Shown here: one piece after another, positions 6,725 through 10,883 of the stretch
Position numbering within the stretch: position 1 is the first letter of the stretch
How the letters are laid out: every line of letters starts with the position of its first letter
NCBI GenBank assembly: GCA_003450555.1
Contig: DMFQ01000100.1
Span: 1-10,883 of the forward strand
DNA: 10,883 nt
Direction of reading: 5' to 3'
Source: Ktedonobacter sp.
GTDB lineage: Bacteria; Chloroflexota; Ktedonobacteria; Ktedonobacterales; Ktedonobacteraceae
The notes under the pieces: generated by a model
What the model saw: the letters and a program-made list of their open reading frames with translations, nothing else
Databases searched by the model: none
What the model was told of the DNA's origin: nothing
Program-made: the position numbers and the translations under genes

Positions 6725-7902
6725 CGACACTCAAACGAGCCATTCTTGTCGTCCTTGATGGCGTCGGTGCTGGGGCCAATCCAGATGCACATGATTACGG
6801 TGATGATGGAGCCAGCTCGCTTGAACACTGTGCACAGGCTATTGGAGGACTGGCTCTCCCATGCCTGGGAAGCATCGGTCTAGGGAATATCACTCCTATT
6901 ATGGGAACACCCCCAACGGATCAAGCCCGTGGGTCATATGGCCGCATGGCCGAAGCAGCCGCAGGCAAAGATAGCACTACCGGTCACTGGGAAATGACTG
7001 GAGTTGTCCTGCAAAAACCCTTGCCCACCTATCCGCACGGGTTTCCCCCTGACATAGTTGCAGCTTTCGAGCAGGCGATTGGACGCAAAGTCATTGGGAA
7101 CAAGGCAGCTTCCGGGACAGAGATTATCAAAGAATTGGGCGAAGAACATGTTCGTACCAGCTTCCCCATTCTCTACACTTCCGCCGATAGCGTTTTTCAA
7201 CTTGCCGCGCATCAGGAAGTGATCCCTTTGCCGGAACTGTACCATATGTGTGAGATTGCGCGGCATATGCTCACCGGAGATCATGCCGTCGGGCGGGTCA
7301 TTGCCCGTCCATTCATCGGAACATCAGGAGCCTTCAAACGCACTGAACATCGTCGCGATTTCTCGCTCCAGCCGCTTGGCACCACGCTCCTCGATCTCCT
7401 TAAGGCTGATGGCAAGGATGTCATTGGTCTCGGCAAAATTGAGGACCTTTTCGCCGGGCGGGGACTGACACAAAGCGACCATACCGAAACCAACAGCGAT
7501 GGCATGAAAGCAACTCTAAGTTGGCTCAATCATGATTTTAATGGGCTGCTCTTTGTCAATCTGGTAGAGTTTGATATGCTATGGGGCCACCGCCGCGATA
7601 GCGAGGGATACGCGCGGGCATTGCGCGACATAGATGCATGGTTTGCACGGGTACAACAGGCAATGAAGCCAGAGGATGCCATTTTCTTTACCGCCGATCA
7701 TGGCGTGGACCCCACCTATCGCGGCACCGATCACACACGCGAATATGTGCCACTCCTGGCTTACGGAGACTATATCCGAGCGAATGTAGATCTGGGCACG
7801 CGTTCTACCTTTGCGGACCTGGGTCAAACACTGGCACAGGCATTTGGTGTTGGACAATTGGCAGCGGGAACCAGCTTTGCACGCGAGTTAGGGCTTGTAT
7901 GA
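6721..7902 (+). CDS. deoB: Phosphopentomutase (alkaline phosphatase superfamily, DeoB)
   Basis: Interconverts ribose or deoxyribose 1-phosphate and 5-phosphate, linking nucleoside phosphorolysis to the pentose phosphate pathway; cytosolic, two Mn2+ ions. The 393-residue length matches Bacillus-type DeoB. By comparison with the B. cereus enzyme the metal ligands are present: D13 in LDGVGAG, D285 and H290 in EFDMLWGHRRD, D326 and H327 in TADHGVDP, and H338 in DHTREYVPL. D156 in YTSADS is also kept. The cap domain lies at roughly 100-215. The nucleophile segment reads GKDSTTGHWE (82-91), which puts Ser85 where B. cereus has the phosphorylated Thr85. The ATG overlaps the preceding stop (ATGA, 6721-6724) and has GAAGG (6709-6713) at 7 nt, so translation is probably coupled. 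The next gene overlaps its stop in the same way. Confidence 0.95.
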   Translation: MTTLKRAILVVLDGVGAGANPDAHDYGDDGASSLEHCAQAIGGLALPCLGSIGLGNITPIMGTPPTDQARGSYGRMAEAAAGKDSTTGHWEMTGVVLQKPLPTYPHGFPPDIVAAFEQAIGRKVIGNKAASGTEIIKELGEEHVRTSFPILYTSADSVFQLAAHQEVIPLPELYHMCEIARHMLTGDHAVGRVIARPFIGTSGAFKRTEHRRDFSLQPLGTTLLDLLKADGKDVIGLGKIEDLFAGRGLTQSDHTETNSDGMKATLSWLNHDFNGLLFVNLVEFDMLWGHRRDSEGYARALRDIDAWFARVQQAMKPEDAIFFTADHGVDPTYRGTDHTREYVPLLAYGDYIRANVDLGTRSTFADLGQTLAQAFGVGQLAAGTSFARELGLV

Positions 7903-8477
7903 CAGAAACACAACGCAATAAAACATTGGGACAGGCACAAGATAACCTCCTGCGAGGTGAACGGATCACTTTACGGCGTCCCACCATGAACGACGCGGCA
8001 AAAATTTTTCACTGGGAACGTGATGACGAGGTATGGCGTTATGATCCACATCGCCCGTTCTCGAGCAGCATGATGGAATTTTTACCCATCTTTGAACGCA
8101 ACTACGTGCGCGGTAATGGCCGTCAATTCTGGTTTATCATCGAAAACGAGCAGCATACACCTATCGGCACCATCACCTATTTCAATATAGATTATCGCCT
8201 TGGACAGGTAGAAATAGGTCTCGGCCTCGGTGACAAAACCTGTTGGGGCAAAGGGTACGGACCAGAGGCAATCCGCACTCTGGTTAAGTACCTCTTTTCT
8301 CGTCCAGGACTGTCGCGCATTTACGCCGAGACCGCTCATGCCAATCACCCTTCTCGGCGGGCCTTCGCCAAAGCAAACTTTGTCGAGGTCAGCCAGATCT
8401 ATGATCCACGTAGTTCAGGAGAACCCTGGGTACTCCTGGAAATTCGCAAGCAGAGAAAGGATTATTCAAAAGAATGA
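7899..8477 (+). CDS. GNAT-family N-acetyltransferase, RimJ/RimL-like
   Basis: Predicted acetyl-CoA-dependent N-acetyltransferase of 192 residues; substrate unknown. The N-terminal strand RGERITLRRPTMNDAAKIFHW (key span 19-39) is typical of the Acetyltransf_3 branch that acetylates protein N-termini or small amines. The acetyl-CoA pyrophosphate loop is WGKGYG (116-121), preceded by EIGLGL (105-110). NHPSRRAFAKANFVEV (149-164) is the late conserved segment. The start at 7899 is chosen because ATGA overlaps the deoB stop at 7900-7902 and AGGG lies 5 nt before. The frame is open further upstream within deoB, but that part has no family similarity. A GNAT between two sugar-phosphate mutases is not an obvious pathway step. 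It could modify an enzyme of this operon, an amino sugar, or simply be a passenger. Confidence 0.88.
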   Translation: MTETQRNKTLGQAQDNLLRGERITLRRPTMNDAAKIFHWERDDEVWRYDPHRPFSSSMMEFLPIFERNYVRGNGRQFWFIIENEQHTPIGTITYFNIDYRLGQVEIGLGLGDKTCWGKGYGPEAIRTLVKYLFSRPGLSRIYAETAHANHPSRRAFAKANFVEVSQIYDPRSSGEPWVLLEIRKQRKDYSKE

Positions 8478-9874
8478 ATACAGCATCCGTACCTGTTGAT
8501 CCAACTATTTTTAAAGCATACGACGTTCGTGGCATTTATGGCGAAAACTTAAACGACGAGGTGGCCTATCGCATTGGACGCGCCGCCGCACAGTATTTGC
8601 AAGTCCCAGAAATTGCGGTTGGTCGTGATATGCGTAACTCTTCACCGCAATTGGCCGCTGCCTTGTTGCGTGGCATTACAGACCAGGGTGTCAACGCTAT
8701 CGATCTAGGCATGACCACTACCGATGGCCTCTATTTCGCCGTTGGAAAATTCAACTACCCCGCCGGGATAATGATCACTGCCTCCCACAACCCGGGAAAA
8801 TACAACGGGTTGAAATTCTGCCGTGCCCAGGCTTTTCCCATTAGTCTCGAGTCAGGATTAGCCGATATCCGTGATCTTGCAGTCAGCGGAAATTTTAGTG
8901 AGCCGTCCTCCAAAGGTCAAGCGATCAAGCGCGACATCAGTGATGATTATGTCAAGCATGCACTTTCGTTCATCGACGTGAACAAGGTCAGACCACTGAA
9001 AGTAGTCATCGACGCGGGCAATGGTATGGCTGGATTGATCATGGCAAAAGTCTTTCAGCATCTCCCCTGCGAACTCGTTCCGCTCTATTTTGAATTGGAT
9101 GGCAACTTCCCCAACCATCCCGCCAGTCCTATTGAGCCTGAGAACATGGTAGATGTACAAAAGAAGGTACGCGAAGTAGGAGCTGATCTTGGTGCTGCCT
9201 TCGATGGTGATGCCGATCGCATGTTCCCTGTCGATGAGCATGGTGACCTGGTCGATGGTTCCATGGTGATAGCTTCGGTGTCTAATAGTCTACTCCACAA
9301 ATTTCCCGGCTCAACTATCCTCTATAACCTGATTGTCTCCAAAAGCGTGCCAGAACTCATTAACAAATTAGGTGGCAAAGCTGTACGCACGCGCGTGGGG
9401 CATTCTTATATCAAAGCAGAGATGCGTAAGCTCAACGGCATCTTTGGCGGAGAGCACTCCGGACATTTCTATTTTCGTGACAACTGGTATGCCGACTCGG
9501 GCTTGATAGCCTTCCTGATTATGCTTGAGCTTGTCTCAGTCGAGAACAAGCCGCTCTCCGAACTACTCAAACCGCTTGATCACGGTGTACGCAGCGGTGA
9601 AATAAACAGTACCGTAAGCGATGTACAGGGCAAACTCCATGCGTTAGAGGAGCACTTTAGTAAAAATGCGCAGTCCGTTGATCACCTGGACGGGATAACT
9701 CTCGACTTCGGAGACTGGTGGTTTAACGTTCGCCCATCGAATACAGAACCTCTGCTTCGCTTGAATCTCGAGGCGAACAGTCGCGAGTTAATGGAACAGA
9801 AGCGGGAGCGAGGTGCTCGCTTTCATTCGCCAGTAGGTGCCCGATTACAAAAGTCTTCCCGGGCTACTATTTAG
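8474..9874 (+). CDS. Phosphomannomutase/phosphoglucomutase (alpha-D-phosphohexomutase), C-terminus altered by a +1 frameshift
   Basis: Interconverts hexose 6-phosphate and 1-phosphate (mannose and/or glucose) for nucleotide-sugar and polysaccharide synthesis; cytosolic, Mg2+. All four active-site segments are present: phosphoserine loop TASHNP (102-107, Ser104), metal loop DGDADR (244-249, three Asp), sugar-specificity loop GEHSGH (326-331), and phosphate-binding RPSNTEPLLRL (420-430). The N-terminal FKAYDVRGIYG (13-23) fits the bacterial PMM/PGM group. The open frame gives 466 residues, but the last 22 look unlike the family. Skipping one base in GGG (9804-9806) gives residues ending SEVLAFIRQ and a stop at 9834-9836, for 453 residues, which resembles the usual end of the family. 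The core enzyme should still fold, since the catalytic residues precede the lesion. The ATG overlaps the GNAT stop (ATGA); AAAGGA (8456-8461) lies 12 nt ahead. Confidence 0.92.
   Translation: MNTASVPVDPTIFKAYDVRGIYGENLNDEVAYRIGRAAAQYLQVPEIAVGRDMRNSSPQLAAALLRGITDQGVNAIDLGMTTTDGLYFAVGKFNYPAGIMITASHNPGKYNGLKFCRAQAFPISLESGLADIRDLAVSGNFSEPSSKGQAIKRDISDDYVKHALSFIDVNKVRPLKVVIDAGNGMAGLIMAKVFQHLPCELVPLYFELDGNFPNHPASPIEPENMVDVQKKVREVGADLGAAFDGDADRMFPVDEHGDLVDGSMVIASVSNSLLHKFPGSTILYNLIVSKSVPELINKLGGKAVRTRVGHSYIKAEMRKLNGIFGGEHSGHFYFRDNWYADSGLIAFLIMLELVSVENKPLSELLKPLDHGVRSGEINSTVSDVQGKLHALEEHFSKNAQSVDHLDGITLDFGDWWFNVRPSNTEPLLRLNLEANSRELMEQKRERGARFHSPVGARLQKSSRATI
9804..9836 (+). other. Frameshift site and ancestral stop of the hexose mutase gene
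   Basis: The current frame reads AAG CGG GAG CGA GGT. Removing one G from the GGG at 9804-9806 gives K-R-S, then GAG GTG CTC GCT TTC ATT CGC CAG TAG (9810-9836), that is EVLAFIRQ and a stop. The restored tail matches the amphipathic last helix typical of these mutases. The unshifted frame continues to 9874 with Arg/Ser-rich sequence. Confidence 0.75.
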
Positions 9875-9898
9875 CATACCGTGCCACTGACATGATAG

Positions 9899-9952
9899 GA
9901 GAAGCAAGCGCGACCGATTGGCTCCCGAGCCACCGAGCCGCGCTTGCTTCTC
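9899..9952. repeat. Perfect 14-bp palindromic stem between convergent genes
   Basis: GAGAAGCAAGCGCG (9899-9912) and CGCGCTTGCTTCTC (9939-9952) are exact reverse complements around a 26-nt loop. The loop itself holds GGCT (9920-9923) and AGCC (9928-9931). Its place between the hexose mutase and the convergent gene 9972-10883 suits a bidirectional transcription-stopping structure. No T-tract follows either arm, so it may instead be a REP-like dispersed palindrome. A computed fold and a genome-wide copy count would separate these. Confidence 0.6.
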
Positions 9953-9971
9953 TATTGCGAGGCAGATCAAC

Positions 9972-10883
9972 CTAAATTGAAACCGTATACTCGCTTCCTC
10001 CACTCCCATATTGGACCAGGAAGTCAATTGTAATCGACCTCAAACCAGCCGGACCTACGAACGCCACTCTTCCATTTACCCCTTTCACGCCAGCGTTAAA
10101 GCCATAGGGAAGAGTATTATCAATTGGCGGATGAGGAGAACCGCCATTATAGATGAACCGCACATAGTCATAGCCATAGCCAGGCGACACTTTTACCCCA
10201 TTGGGATTACTGACACTGAAATTTAAGACATAGTATTGCTGTCCCGCTTTGACCTGGCTCCCTCGATACGAGTAGCGAATATCCACGCTCGACAAGTGAT
10301 AAGTCAGCACAAGTGGCGCGTTATGGGGAAAGTAATAATTGATGTCAAGAGACTGCGGTGATGTTCGGTCCCTATAGCTGTCAGCATGAAATGCCCCACT
10401 AAATGGTATTGTTACCAGGTATTCGCCAATAGTTTTAGATCCAAGTTGCAACTTCAAGGTATCAAGCCGCATCCTGCTAGGAACAGGAAAGTCAATCCAG
10501 CCAGTTTCGCTTGTCCCTGCTTTGGGGCCAACAGAGAGGGATACATTGGTAGGGCTGATTGGACTCAGTTTAGGCGCAATCAGGCGAGCAATATCATAAT
10601 AAATGACTGAAATCTGGTCAGTAGACGGGTTTGTGACTTTCATATTTAAACGTACTATAGCCGGGCTTGATTGGATGCCATCATCAGCAAAAGAGGTCGC
10701 ATACTGTACATTGAGCACATTATAATTTAAACCTGCATATGTTGCTGTCCGATTGACATTGAAGGTAAGCGTTGGAATTGGCGTTAGAGCAGGGTTAATA
10801 GAAAATTTTACATTTTTTAGCCAACCTAAAGCAATAGAGCTGACAAGTGCCAGCACAATTATCCCCAATACAAGCAGGCTGCT
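9972..10883 (-). CDS. Membrane-anchored protein with two DUF4352/telokin-like beta domains (5' end outside the window)
   Basis: No specific function recognised. The stop is at 9972-9974 and the frame stays open to the window edge, so the N-terminus is missing. A TTG at 10868 could in principle start it but has no ribosome site inside the window. The first visible residues form a membrane segment (about SSLLVLGIIVLALVSSIALGWL when read from the edge), so the rest is probably extracytoplasmic. Two similar all-beta modules follow. Counted from the TTG, the first is roughly 45-165 with VRLNMKVTNPSTD, and the second roughly 185-298 with YVLNFSVSNPNG. Each ends in a G-x-(I/V)-x-F strand and a LQ or VQ strand near its C-terminus. 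This pattern is like DUF4352 immunoglobulin-like proteins of Gram-positive and Chloroflexota surfaces. The gene is convergent with the mutase operon across the 9899-9952 palindrome. Domain naming is tentative; anchoring and duplication are seen. Confidence 0.65.
   Translation of the reverse strand, partial: SSLLVLGIIVLALVSSIALGWLKNVKFSINPALTPIPTLTFNVNRTATYAGLNYNVLNVQYATSFADDGIQSSPAIVRLNMKVTNPSTDQISVIYYDIARLIAPKLSPISPTNVSLSVGPKAGTSETGWIDFPVPSRMRLDTLKLQLGSKTIGEYLVTIPFSGAFHADSYRDRTSPQSLDINYYFPHNAPLVLTYHLSSVDIRYSYRGSQVKAGQQYYVLNFSVSNPNGVKVSPGYGYDYVRFIYNGGSPHPPIDNTLPYGFNAGVKGVNGRVAFVGPAGLRSITIDFLVQYGSGGSEYTVSI

Noticed and set aside
7638..7898. Upstream extension of the GNAT gene into deoB
   Set aside because: This part is the shifted frame of conserved deoB sequence. 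The ATGA overlap at 7899 gives a normal GNAT length of 192 residues.
8858..9241. Antisense open frame of 127 codons within the hexose mutase gene
   Set aside because: It mirrors strongly conserved coding sequence and has no motif or ribosome site supporting it.

Overview
The window reads as a chromosomal segment of a free-living bacterium with mid-range GC. The closest fit by gene style is a Chloroflexota lineage of the Ktedonobacteria type. The clues are a long-form DtxR regulator next to an Nramp transporter, a PPi-type phosphofructokinase, TTG starts behind strong Shine-Dalgarno sequences, and a single-pass protein with repeated beta domains. This taxonomic guess is inference from protein character only; no rRNA or marker gene is present.

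Layout. (1) 25-2093, plus strand: a DtxR/MntR-type metal-dependent repressor followed closely by an Nramp (MntH) Mn2+/H+ symporter, a self-contained manganese homeostasis pair. (2) 2223-3455, plus: an FAD/NAD(P)H oxidoreductase with its own extended -10 promoter and a TTG start. (3) 3652-4389, plus: a short EpsC-like serine O-acetyltransferase (CysE) behind a textbook TTGACA-17-TACACT promoter. (4) 4397-5329, minus: a nucleoside hydrolase, tail-to-tail with cysE and head-to-head with the next operon. (5) 5518-9874, plus: four genes joined by ATGA stop/start overlaps, namely a PPi-dependent phosphofructokinase, phosphopentomutase (deoB), a RimJ/RimL-like GNAT acetyltransferase and a phosphomannomutase/phosphoglucomutase. 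(6) 9972-10883, minus: the 3' part of a membrane-anchored protein with two beta-sandwich-like repeats, cut by the window edge.

How the genes fit together. The divergent nucleoside hydrolase and the four-gene operon form a sugar-phosphate module. Nucleosides are opened to base and ribose, and phosphopentomutase links (deoxy)ribose 1-phosphate to the 5-phosphate. The hexose mutase makes mannose or glucose 1-phosphate for nucleotide-sugar synthesis, a route that releases PPi. The PPi-dependent phosphofructokinase could reuse that PPi in glycolysis. The coupling is inferred from gene order.

The most notable direct observations are two independent one-base (+1) frameshifts in this operon. One breaks the phosphofructokinase after residue 76. 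The other replaces the last nine residues of the hexose mutase with an unrelated 22-residue tail. Other points of interest are a 14-bp perfect inverted repeat across the 3' end of mntH, a 14-bp perfect palindrome between the convergent genes near 9.9 kb, an unusual metal site in the DtxR protein, and a serine at the phosphopentomutase nucleophile position. I found no convincing new multi-gene system. No tRNA, rRNA, CRISPR array or insertion sequence was seen, and no gene-free stretch exceeds 300 bases.
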